Part shown: positions 1-5,176 of the stretch, one piece after another | Numbering within the stretch: position 1 is the first letter of the stretch | How the letters are laid out: every line of letters starts with the position of its first letter | Assembly (NCBI GenBank): GCA_021851625.1 | Contig: JAJZCX010000109.1 | Location: 1-5,667 of the forward strand | Origin: Acidobacteriota bacterium | Lineage (GTDB): Bacteria; Acidobacteriota; Terriglobia; Terriglobales; Acidobacteriaceae | Direction: 5' to 3' | DNA: 5,667 nucleotides | Notes under the pieces: model-generated | What the model saw: only the letters and a program-made list of their open reading frames with translations | Told to the model about the DNA's origin: nothing | Database searches by the model: none | Translations under genes and position numbers: made by a program

Positions 1-46
1 ACAATAAAAGCCGCTTGTTGCAGAAAAGATCTGCGAACAAGCGGCT
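1..46 (-). terminator. Intrinsic terminator of the 82-residue basic protein gene
   Basis: An 11-bp perfect stem pairs 9-19 (AGCCGCTTGTT) with 36-46 (AACAAGCGGCT). It is extended by a second 5-bp stem, 20-24 (GCAGA) with 30-34 (TCTGC), with one bulged base at 35 and a 5-base loop. Read on the minus strand the stem is followed directly by TTTTATTGT, a U-tract. It lies 21 bases past the stop codon of the minus-strand gene at 68-316, so it ends that transcript. There is no comparable T-run on the plus side, so it is directional. Confidence 0.9.
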
Positions 47-67
47 GGGTGTTCCTGCTACATTTTT

Positions 68-316
68 TTACTTGGAGGATTGTTGCTTGCGACGCTCTGC
101 CCAGCGCTTCTTCATGGCGTCTGCAATGCGTTTGCGGCCTTCCGCACTCAGGCGGCGCTTCTTGCGTGCAACCTTGGGAGCCTTAAATGGATCGGCGGGC
201 GGGCGTCCAACACGGCCTTTGCGGACAGTGCCGCCACTGCCAAGGAGCAGAGCCTTGGCCTGCTGTAAGCGAGAGATTTCCGCGTCAATTTCCTGAACGA
301 TTTGGTGAGTTTGCAC
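68..316 (-). CDS. Small basic protein with AT-hook-like GRP motif and KRWA C-terminal motif (putative DNA-binding, function unknown)
   Basis: This gene encodes 82 residues. The start is GTG at 316-314, chosen because a perfect AGGAGG (321-326 on the plus strand) sits 4 bases upstream. Residues 1-25 (QIVQEIDAEISRLQQAKALL) look like an amphipathic helix or short coiled coil that could dimerise. Residues 32-40 (RKGRVGRPP) contain a GRP core like that of an AT-hook minor-groove binder. Residues 48-77 are strongly basic and end in LSAEGRKRIADAMKKRWAE, a pattern I recall from many small uncharacterised acidobacterial and proteobacterial proteins. The layout (dimerising helix, flexible linker, basic end) suggests a nucleoid-associated or regulatory DNA- or RNA-binding protein, but that is inference. 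It is monocistronic in view: a terminator follows and the gene upstream is divergent. It could equally bind RNA or ribosomes. The gene call is firm; the function is not. Confidence 0.85.
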   Translation of the reverse strand: MQTHQIVQEIDAEISRLQQAKALLLGSGGTVRKGRVGRPPADPFKAPKVARKKRRLSAEGRKRIADAMKKRWAERRKQQSSK

Positions 317-320
317 GTAT

Positions 321-326
321 CCTCCT
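321..326 (-). promoter_or_regulatory. Ribosome binding site fixing the GTG start of the 82-residue gene
   Basis: The minus strand reads AGGAGG, then ATAC, then GTG. This full-length Shine-Dalgarno match is what justifies a GTG start. The next in-frame ATG is residue 68, which would remove most of the protein. Confidence 0.85.
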
Positions 327-348
327 GAAAATTTCTATTGTCGATGCA

Positions 349-374
349 GTAAGTCTGCCCACGGGAAGACTTAC
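349..374. repeat. Perfect 8+8 inverted repeat upstream of the 82-residue gene
   Basis: GTAAGTCT (349-356) is repeated in inverse as AGACTTAC (367-374). A further CC/GG pairing inside closes a CACG tetraloop after one mismatch (G357/A366). It lies about 33 bases upstream of the GTG start on the minus strand, so it could be an operator dyad over the promoter or a hairpin in the 5' leader. There is no T-run on either side, so a terminator is unlikely. No partner copy was seen elsewhere in the window. Confidence 0.55.
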
Positions 375-467
375 GAAAGTAGCGTTTGTGGCAAGCAAAA
401 AAATGCCCAGTAACTATTACCACCTCTGTTAGACAATACAGCAGTTCACTTATGGAATGCAAATTAG

Positions 468-578
468 TCAAGATATTTTCCGCGAGTTACTGGCTGCGTC
501 GAGTTGGCCGATGTGCAAGAGGTCTACGCAGTTCGGCGTACAATCACGGAGTTGGGGGTCTGCTCGTTTCCATCATAA
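468..578 (+). pseudogene. Possible relic of a GntR-family regulator (start of FCD domain)
   Basis: Between the TAG at 465-467 and the TAA at 576-578 one frame reads a peptide whose middle (498-557) is VELADVQEVYAVRRTITELG. This resembles the linker and first helix of the FCD ligand-binding domain of FadR-subfamily GntR regulators, which typically read like ELSLEDVQELYEVRRALE. There is no start codon, no winged-helix N-terminus and no further domain, so if real it is a decayed fragment of about 20-30 codons. GntR regulators often sit beside carbohydrate genes, and a glycosidase follows here. The match is from memory and short, so chance is a serious alternative. Confidence 0.25.
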
Positions 579-579
579 T
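552..579 (+). promoter_or_regulatory. Candidate sigma-70-type promoter for the glycoside hydrolase
   Basis: TTGGGG at 552-557 (3 of 6 to TTGACA, with the TTG kept) and CATAAT at 574-579 (5 of 6 to TATAAT) are separated by 16 bases. A start near 586 would give a leader of about 20 bases, placing the AGGGGG at 596-601 close to the 5' end of the mRNA. The -35 is weak. Nothing better was seen between 317 and 607 for this strand. Confidence 0.35.
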
Positions 580-595
580 GTCAAAGAAACAGTAT

Positions 596-601
596 AGGGG
601 G
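596..601 (+). promoter_or_regulatory. Ribosome binding site favouring GTG at 608 for the glycoside hydrolase
   Basis: AGGGGG is separated by 6 bases from the in-frame GTG at 608-610, a normal spacing. The ATG at 602-604 directly abuts it and so has no usable spacing. The in-frame ATG at 578 has no purine-rich site at the right distance. The choice between 602 and 608 changes only two residues (Met-Arg) ahead of the signal peptide. Confidence 0.5.
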
Positions 602-607
602 ATGCGC

Positions 608-2230
608 GTGAATCAGAACGATAAAAAATCAATCATCTGCACAGTTTGTTTCCTGTTCTTCTTGGTTATTGGCGCAGGTTCCAGTTGGGCGCAAAATAAG
701 GTGAATGTAACCGTTGATGCGGCCAAGCCCGTCAATATACTTACCACCACAACCGTAGGAATTTACACGCAACTTTCGGAGGCGAACTGGCTGAATCCCC
801 AGGTCTACGCCCTGCTCCACGTGGCTGGATTCACTGCGGTGGAGTATCCCAACGGTTGGGATGGGCAAGCGGATTTGTACCACTGGTCCACCAACAAAAA
901 TATGAAGTGGGAGAACTCCAATCCGCCCAAAGTGGATTTGCTACAGCCACAGAACAACACCGGAAACTTTGCACCATTCGCCCAGGCGCTCGGTGCTGCT
1001 GTCATTCAAGTCAACTACGGAACCAACCTGCAAGGCACTGGCGGCGGTGAACCCAAGGAGGCTGCGGCATGGGTTGCCTACGCCAATGGCGATCCGGCCA
1101 GCACGCAGAGCATCGGCAAGGACTCCACCGGAACCGATTGGAAGACGGTGGGCTACTGGGCCAGTCTGCGCGCATCCACCCCGCTCGACAAGGACGATGG
1201 ATATAATTTTTTGCGCATTCATCACCCGCTACCACTGCACTGGATGCTGTGGTCCATTGGCAATGAGGTTTATAACAACGGATATTATGGTGCGGATCAT
1301 GCAACGGAAACAGATTTGCACGCGCCCTATCCAGACAACCCCAAAGACAACGGCAAGCGGCGCAAGAATACGAATCTTTCTCCGACCTACTATGGGCAGA
1401 GGCTGAACGAATATGCGCAGGCAATGAAGGCCGTTGATCCCAAGATCAACATTGGTGCCTCGCTCAACCTTCCTCCCAACGATTATGGGTGGGGCGAGGA
1501 TTGGGATCGGGATGTGCTGAAGGCAGCGTGCGCGAACATTGATTTTGTCTCGCTGCATTGGCATCCCAGTGACACGTTGCCGCCGGATTGGAAGAAGCTC
1601 GATGAGGCCAAGGCCCTCGCTGCGCCGCAAATCCAACTGCCAAAAACTGTTGCAGAGTTGCTCTACCTCTACAAGAAAAACTGCCCCTCTGGGCACACGC
1701 CGCGCGTGGCGTTTACAGAGATGTCCATTGCGGATTGGGCCAAGCCACAGTCCCCCGTGGTGCCTGCGCTCTTTGCCGCAGACTCCCTGGCTCTGGCTGC
1801 CGAGATGGGCACGCTCAATGCCGACTGGTACCAACTCCATAACAATGGGCTGTTGACGGACGACAACAAGCCACTGCCTGCCTACTATGGCGTGCAAATG
1901 CTACACATAGTTGCCTACGCTCCGGGGGATGAGTTTCTCACTGCCATCTCCAGCGATGCAAATGTCAGCGCTTACGCTACGCTGCGCCGCAATGGACTGT
2001 ACGGTCTCATGCTTATCAATAAAAATCCATCCACACCTGCCAGTATTCATGTTGACTTCAAAAATGCTGCTTTCGGTGGGAATGGGCTGCGCTTCGATTA
2101 TGGCTTGGAACAGAGCAAGGCCAACGCTCCGATGCAGAAAGCGCAGATGACGGGTATCGGCAAAACGATGGAGATCACGGTGCCTCCATACTCCATCACC
2201 GATGTGTTGATTTTGCCGGAGAAGAAGTAG
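608..2230 (+). CDS. Secreted clan GH-A glycoside hydrolase, GH51-like / alpha-L-arabinofuranosidase-like
   Basis: This gene encodes 540 residues from GTG 608 (542 from ATG 602). Residues 1-26 are a signal peptide: Lys-Lys, a hydrophobic core FLFFLVIGAG, and a likely cleavage after SWA before Gln. The mature part looks like a (beta/alpha)8 barrel. Residues 79-89 (EYPNGWDGQAD, followed by LYHW) match the strand-2 loop. WSIGNEV holds the expected acid/base Glu220 in an Asn-Glu pair. SLHWH at 315-319 is the typical strand before the nucleophile, and FTEMS holds the expected nucleophile Glu371. The end (about 430-540) reads as a beta-sandwich closing in VPPYSITDVLIL, as in arabinofuranosidases. 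The usual role is retaining hydrolysis of arabinose or related side chains on plant or microbial polysaccharide, in the periplasm or outside the cell. The Arg usual in strand 2 (RWPGG/RYPGG) is Glu79 here, so the substrate is uncertain. The gene stands alone, ending convergently with the permease. A possible regulator relic precedes it. Confidence 0.93.
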   Translation: MNQNDKKSIICTVCFLFFLVIGAGSSWAQNKVNVTVDAAKPVNILTTTTVGIYTQLSEANWLNPQVYALLHVAGFTAVEYPNGWDGQADLYHWSTNKNMKWENSNPPKVDLLQPQNNTGNFAPFAQALGAAVIQVNYGTNLQGTGGGEPKEAAAWVAYANGDPASTQSIGKDSTGTDWKTVGYWASLRASTPLDKDDGYNFLRIHHPLPLHWMLWSIGNEVYNNGYYGADHATETDLHAPYPDNPKDNGKRRKNTNLSPTYYGQRLNEYAQAMKAVDPKINIGASLNLPPNDYGWGEDWDRDVLKAACANIDFVSLHWHPSDTLPPDWKKLDEAKALAAPQIQLPKTVAELLYLYKKNCPSGHTPRVAFTEMSIADWAKPQSPVVPALFAADSLALAAEMGTLNADWYQLHNNGLLTDDNKPLPAYYGVQMLHIVAYAPGDEFLTAISSDANVSAYATLRRNGLYGLMLINKNPSTPASIHVDFKNAAFGGNGLRFDYGLEQSKANAPMQKAQMTGIGKTMEITVPPYSITDVLILPEKK

Positions 2231-2276
2231 AACAAAAACAGGGCCGACGGAGGGTTGCCCCCATCGGTATCTGTTT
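2231..2276 (-). terminator. Intrinsic terminator for the permease transcript (distal hairpin)
   Basis: On the minus strand, CCGATGGGGG and CTCCGTCGG regions (plus 2244-2267) form a 10-bp stem with a CAAC loop, including two G-U pairs. It is followed by CCCTGTTTTTGTT, a U-tract. On the plus strand the two wobble positions become C/A mismatches, so the structure is stronger in the minus-strand RNA. AAACAG at 2236-2241 also pairs with CTGTTT at 2271-2276 and can extend the base. It directly follows the glycosidase stop codon, which shows how tightly the convergent ends are packed. Confidence 0.65.
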
Positions 2277-2287
2277 GCACAAAATTT

Positions 2288-2333
2288 TGGCCCATGGGGA
2301 AGGAAATCCTACTCCATGGGCCAGCTTGTTTTT
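2288..2333 (+). terminator. Intrinsic terminator of the glycoside hydrolase gene, possibly bidirectional
   Basis: TGGCCCATGG (2288-2297) pairs perfectly with CCATGGGCCA (2314-2323). The stem is extended by a G-T and a G-C pair, then, after an A/A mismatch, AGG/CCT with an AAAT loop. On the plus strand it is followed by GCTTGTTTTT (2324-2333), a U-tract. On the minus strand the stem is followed by AAATTTTGTG, a weaker tract, so it may also stop permease transcription. It lies 57 bases past the glycosidase stop. Confidence 0.75.
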
Positions 2334-2339
2334 GGGAGG

Positions 2340-2368
2340 TGCAATGCGACATCCCAGTTCGCATTGCA
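2340..2368. repeat. Third hairpin in the convergent gap, next to the permease stop codon
   Basis: TGCAATGCGA (2340-2349) is the exact reverse complement of TCGCATTGCA (2359-2368), with a 9-base loop. It lies 24 bases past the permease stop codon. Neither side has a T-run, so it is more likely an RNA 3'-end stabiliser or a protein-binding dyad than a terminator. Confidence 0.55.
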
Positions 2369-2392
2369 GTCTCAGGGTGCACACCTACGCAA

Positions 2393-4756
2393 TTACAGGA
2401 GTCGCTTTTCCTTATCTGTGGAGCAAGCGCTCTGCTGCAATGGCAGGGATGATGAGCCAGCAATGGACTCTTCCGGGTCAGGTTCATTGCCGTGGCGAAT
2501 GGAGAGCCGCAGCCCATCCATCGTGCTTTGCTTGTCGTGTTCGTAGGCTGTGGCTAGTCGCGTCAGTGCGTAACTGACAATGTCACAGTGGTGCAGGCTG
2601 GACATATCAGGGTTCTTGCGCATATCCAGCCACAATTGATGCACGGCCTGCACATCGTCTGCTTGCAGCGCAGGTGCGTGTGGGCCTATGTGGAAGACCA
2701 GCGCCTCGCCATTCGGTTGCACCACATAGAAGCCGAACTGTTGCTTCGGTTCCTTCTGTGCCTCCCAAGCCTGGCCCATGTGGTAAGCCTGCTCTTGCGC
2801 GGTGAGCTTATTCGACTGCCCGGCAACCACAGCGGAGGCTTCCAGGGAAATCGCCGTCTGTACCAGTGCGGCAAAGACGTCGCCTGCAGGTACCACGAGC
2901 AGCGAAATATGTTTGCCATAGCCTTCTGCAACGGCAACAGCCTTGGTAAAGACCATCTCTTCGTGCTCACTGAAGATTTGACTTTCCGGGCTAATGTATT
3001 CTGGTCCGCCCGCGCCCATGAGTCGTGCAGCCAGCACAACGATATCCTGGCTGTCGTCGGTAACACGGCTCAGCGTCCAGCGCAGCGATGTGGGTACATC
3101 CGGGTCGCGCATGGTGACCACCACGCAGCCGGGACGAATTTGCAGCGCCTCGCGGCTGACGTCATCCTCCTGCTCCAGTTGAAAATGTTCCTTCATCTTC
3201 CGCGCGGTAATGGCGTGCCTGCGCACGTTGTCCTTTTCCGAGATGGTAAAGACGATGTAGAAGGTCAGCGCAAAAATGATGCCGCTCACCGTTGCCACTT
3301 CTTTGGTAAACAGATTCACCAATGCCGTGGACAGCAGCACCAAGAAGATGCAGAACAGTCCAAGAGGAGACTCTACGCCGGCAATCTTAAGGTTCAGTGG
3401 AACTTTCCAGCCGCGTTCGCCGTGATACTTCCAGCGCAACACCAGCATGGCCAGACTGTTGAAGGTGAAGCTCCAGATCACGCCGAAGGCATAGGCTTCG
3501 CCGATGGTGATAATGTCGCCGCGGCTCACGATAATGGTAAACAGTTGCAGCATCGTGACTAGATTGACGATGCGCGACGGCGTGCCAAAGCGCTTTTGCG
3601 GTTTGCGGAACCAATCGTGCAGCACGCCATCTTCGGCCACGCGCATCAGCACGCCCGTGGAGCCGATGATGGACGTATTCACCGCGCCGGCAAGAATCAA
3701 AAAGCCCACGATCACAACAAAGACGCGCAACGCAATGCGCAAAAACAGCGGGCCAAACATATACATGGCCAGCCCGGCAATCAAGTTGTTGCCATAGACG
3801 GAAACGCGAACCTTGTCCGGGATCAGCATGACCGCCAGCAGGGAAGCGCCGCCAGTAAAGATGAAGCTGTAGAGCGCAATCACGATCGCTGCGCGCTTCA
3901 AGTTCTTCAGCTTGGGATGCTCGATTTCTCGATTGACCTGTGCCAGCGACTCTTCGCCGCTCATGGCCAGAACGGAGTGACCAAAGGCCATCAGCACTCC
4001 GAAGAGGCCAAACTTGGTCACCAGCGATGTGTGCTTCAAGAAACCGAAGGTCTCTGGATCAAAATGTAAATTCGACGGTATCGGCAGCGGTGGCATCTTC
4101 ACACCGAAGTGCAGCACGGAAAGAATGCCCCACCCCATCACGATGACCACCATCAGCGTGGTGATCTTCATAACGTCGAGCGCCTTCTGACTGGACTCTT
4201 CAATGCCCTTGATGTTCTGCCACCAGAAGTAAATCGTGACGATGATCGCAATGAATGCGGAGGTAGCGTTGATGGGCAATTGCAGTGGAGCAGCGGTCGT
4301 GCCAATGATGGAAACGGGAAAATTGTGATGCTTGGCGGCCAGAGCCAGCAGTTCATTCAATAAACCAACAATGTATTGTCCTGCGGACACACCAGAAACC
4401 GGGCCGGTCAGAACATAGTCGAACATCAGCGCTGAGACGCTGACCTTGGCAAAGGTGCCGCCCAAGCCTTCTTTGACGATGCGATAGACGCCGCCGCGCG
4501 TGAACATGGAGCAGCTCTCCACATAGACCGCGCGCACGGCAAAGGAGAAGAGCATGACGCCGAGAATGATCCACGGAGCGCTCTTGCCAAAGTCCTGCTC
4601 CGCGATGCCGCCTGCATAAAAGGCGGAGGAGGCCAGATCGTTTAAGACAACGGCTGCGGCCTTCCAAAAGGAGATGAAGGTGAGCATCACCGTGGATGCA
4701 ACAACGAGACGAACTCGATTATTGGACTGCGGGAGAGTGACGGTACGATCGGCCAT
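2393..4756 (-). CDS. APC-superfamily permease with C-terminal UspA-like domain; candidate KimA-type K+ transporter
   Basis: This gene encodes 787 residues. ATG 4756 is the only possible start, because an in-frame TAG lies 7 codons upstream with no other start between. No good Shine-Dalgarno is seen; TAGGA is too far away. About 12 hydrophobic segments fill residues 20-515. Residues 540-660 look like a cytoplasmic UspA-type fold: strands CVVVTMRD, DIVVLAARL and ISLLVVP, then SAVVAGQS. A further 125-residue tail is polar. The N-terminal half aligns by eye with Bacillus subtilis KimA (YdaO), a K+/H+ symporter of about 607 residues. LNDLASSAFY gives Asp40 and Tyr47; FDYVLTGPVS gives Asp113, Thr117 and Ser121; SGEE gives Ser266 and Glu269; AYAFG gives Tyr422. 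These fall at the spacing of KimA Asp36/Tyr43, Asp117/Thr121/Ser125, Thr230/Glu233 and Tyr377 as I recall them. An amino-acid permease is the default alternative. The 40-residue membrane protein gene upstream is probably co-transcribed. Confidence 0.96.
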   Translation of the reverse strand: MADRTVTLPQSNNRVRLVVASTVMLTFISFWKAAAVVLNDLASSAFYAGGIAEQDFGKSAPWIILGVMLFSFAVRAVYVESCSMFTRGGVYRIVKEGLGGTFAKVSVSALMFDYVLTGPVSGVSAGQYIVGLLNELLALAAKHHNFPVSIIGTTAAPLQLPINATSAFIAIIVTIYFWWQNIKGIEESSQKALDVMKITTLMVVIVMGWGILSVLHFGVKMPPLPIPSNLHFDPETFGFLKHTSLVTKFGLFGVLMAFGHSVLAMSGEESLAQVNREIEHPKLKNLKRAAIVIALYSFIFTGGASLLAVMLIPDKVRVSVYGNNLIAGLAMYMFGPLFLRIALRVFVVIVGFLILAGAVNTSIIGSTGVLMRVAEDGVLHDWFRKPQKRFGTPSRIVNLVTMLQLFTIIVSRGDIITIGEAYAFGVIWSFTFNSLAMLVLRWKYHGERGWKVPLNLKIAGVESPLGLFCIFLVLLSTALVNLFTKEVATVSGIIFALTFYIVFTISEKDNVRRHAITARKMKEHFQLEQEDDVSREALQIRPGCVVVTMRDPDVPTSLRWTLSRVTDDSQDIVVLAARLMGAGGPEYISPESQIFSEHEEMVFTKAVAVAEGYGKHISLLVVPAGDVFAALVQTAISLEASAVVAGQSNKLTAQEQAYHMGQAWEAQKEPKQQFGFYVVQPNGEALVFHIGPHAPALQADDVQAVHQLWLDMRKNPDMSSLHHCDIVSYALTRLATAYEHDKQSTMDGLRLSIRHGNEPDPEESIAGSSSLPLQQSACSTDKEKRLL

Positions 4757-4884
4757 GGGAGTGAACGAGCATTCCTACTGCCCAGCACCGCATCGCGGCA
4801 TGTGGGCTATGTTAAAACCATAGTCAAACAGGATAGCCGTGCTTCTTGGCGCGGCCTCTAGTCTTTGGATTCTCTCGATGCGTT
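4757..4884 (-). promoter_or_regulatory. Structured leader between the small membrane protein gene and the permease
   Basis: This 128-base gap on the minus strand has stems that cannot all form together. The distal GGCTAT (plus 4833-4838) can pair with ATAGCC (plus 4805-4810). The nearer CTATG (plus 4819-4823) can pair with CATAG (plus 4807-4811) across GTTTTAA. GCCCA (plus 4803-4807) can pair with TGGGC (plus 4780-4784) around an inner CCGC/GCGG stem. All three use bases 4805-4807 or a neighbour of them. Such switching leaders often regulate transporters, but I recognise no known riboswitch consensus, and no obvious promoter was found in the gap. The permease start lacks a normal Shine-Dalgarno. 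Confidence 0.3.
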
Positions 4885-5007
4885 TTACTCGCCGAACAGT
4901 TCCGTCAGGTCTTCAATAAAACTGACCACCACAACTATGGCAGAACCAGCCAGACCCACCAGAAACATCCAGACAAGGAAATGTTCGAGAAATTTCAAGG
5001 CATACAT
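4885..5007 (-). CDS. 40-residue single-pass membrane protein (overlooked small gene) upstream of the permease
   Basis: The minus strand from ATG 5007 to TAA 4885 encodes 40 residues. It starts MYALKFLEHFLVWMF, continues with a small-residue helix LVGLAGSAIVVVVSF, and ends acidic in IEDLTELFGE. One membrane helix (about residues 10-30) holds a GLAGS stretch suited to helix packing. Lys5 before it and five acidic residues after it predict an N-in, C-out orientation by the positive-inside rule. The Shine-Dalgarno is weak (GGGAG, 13 bases upstream). It is co-directional with the permease, 128 bases ahead, which suggests an operon and perhaps an accessory subunit, as KdpF is for the Kdp pump; that is inference. 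I have a loose memory of similar short proteins in acidobacteria. Against it: it is short, and the start signal is poor. For it: the composition is coherent from first to last residue. Confidence 0.65.
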   Translation of the reverse strand: MYALKFLEHFLVWMFLVGLAGSAIVVVVSFIEDLTELFGE

Positions 5008-5176
5008 AGCTGCAAGTCTACTCCCGCATCGCCAAAAACGTTCATAAATAATATCGATAGAGTCTATTCAGAAAATGCGATGTGCCGTATGGGAACAGGA
5101 CCGGAATCCTCAAGTGTAAGCGCAGCAAAATTCGTGCGAAAAATCAGGCAGCGTAGATGATAGACTGCATCCTGCC
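5008..5176. promoter_or_regulatory. Divergent promoter region between the small membrane protein gene and lnt
   Basis: This 169-base gap is AT-rich at 5040-5080. On the minus strand TATTAT (plus 5048-5053, 5 of 6 to TATAAT) is a plausible -10 for the small gene and permease, with a poor -35 (TTTTCT, 16 bases upstream). Two overlapping dyads sit there: TATCGATA at 5052-5059 and ATAGA-G-TCTAT at 5057-5067. For lnt I found no convincing promoter and no Shine-Dalgarno before the ATG at 5177. Confidence 0.3.
5052..5067. repeat. Overlapping palindromes at the divergent promoter
   Basis: TATCGATA (5052-5059) is a perfect 8-base palindrome. ATAGA-G-TCTAT (5057-5067) is a perfect 5+5 dyad around one base, sharing ATA with the first. 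They lie just upstream of or over the candidate -10 of the minus-strand unit, a position suited to a repressor or activator site. Short palindromes in AT-rich DNA also arise by chance. Confidence 0.3.

Noticed and set aside
539..544. TACAAT as a -10 element for the glycosidase
   Set aside because: No -35-like hexamer lies 16-18 bases upstream (the sequence there is CAAGAG or similar), so the 552-579 candidate is preferred.
386..607. N-terminal extension of the glycosidase to an ATG at 386
   Set aside because: The extra 74 residues have no sensible composition, lack a Shine-Dalgarno, and would bury a clear signal peptide inside the protein.
1229..1897. Minus-strand open frame (222 codons) opposite the glycosidase
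   Set aside because: Antisense shadow; the plus-strand frame has a signal peptide and catalytic motifs, this one has none.
2588..3562. Long plus-strand open frame (324 codons) opposite the permease
   Set aside because: It is a shadow of the permease: composition is dominated by His, Gln and Arg, no domain is recognisable, and the opposite strand has clear membrane helices and a UspA-like fold.
4723..4770. Short out-of-frame upstream frame on the minus strand overlapping the permease start (ATGCTCGTTCAC...)
   Set aside because: About 15 codons, no properly spaced ribosome binding site, no coherent peptide; chance is the simplest explanation.
4757..4884. c-di-AMP (ydaO-type) riboswitch before the KimA-like gene
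   Set aside because: Considered because Bacillus kimA has one, but I could not recognise its conserved sequence blocks here; only generic competing stems are seen.
4846..5160. Plus-strand frame of 104 codons across the small membrane protein gene
   Set aside because: No ribosome binding site, mixed composition with no domain; the minus-strand 40-codon frame makes a coherent membrane peptide over the same DNA.
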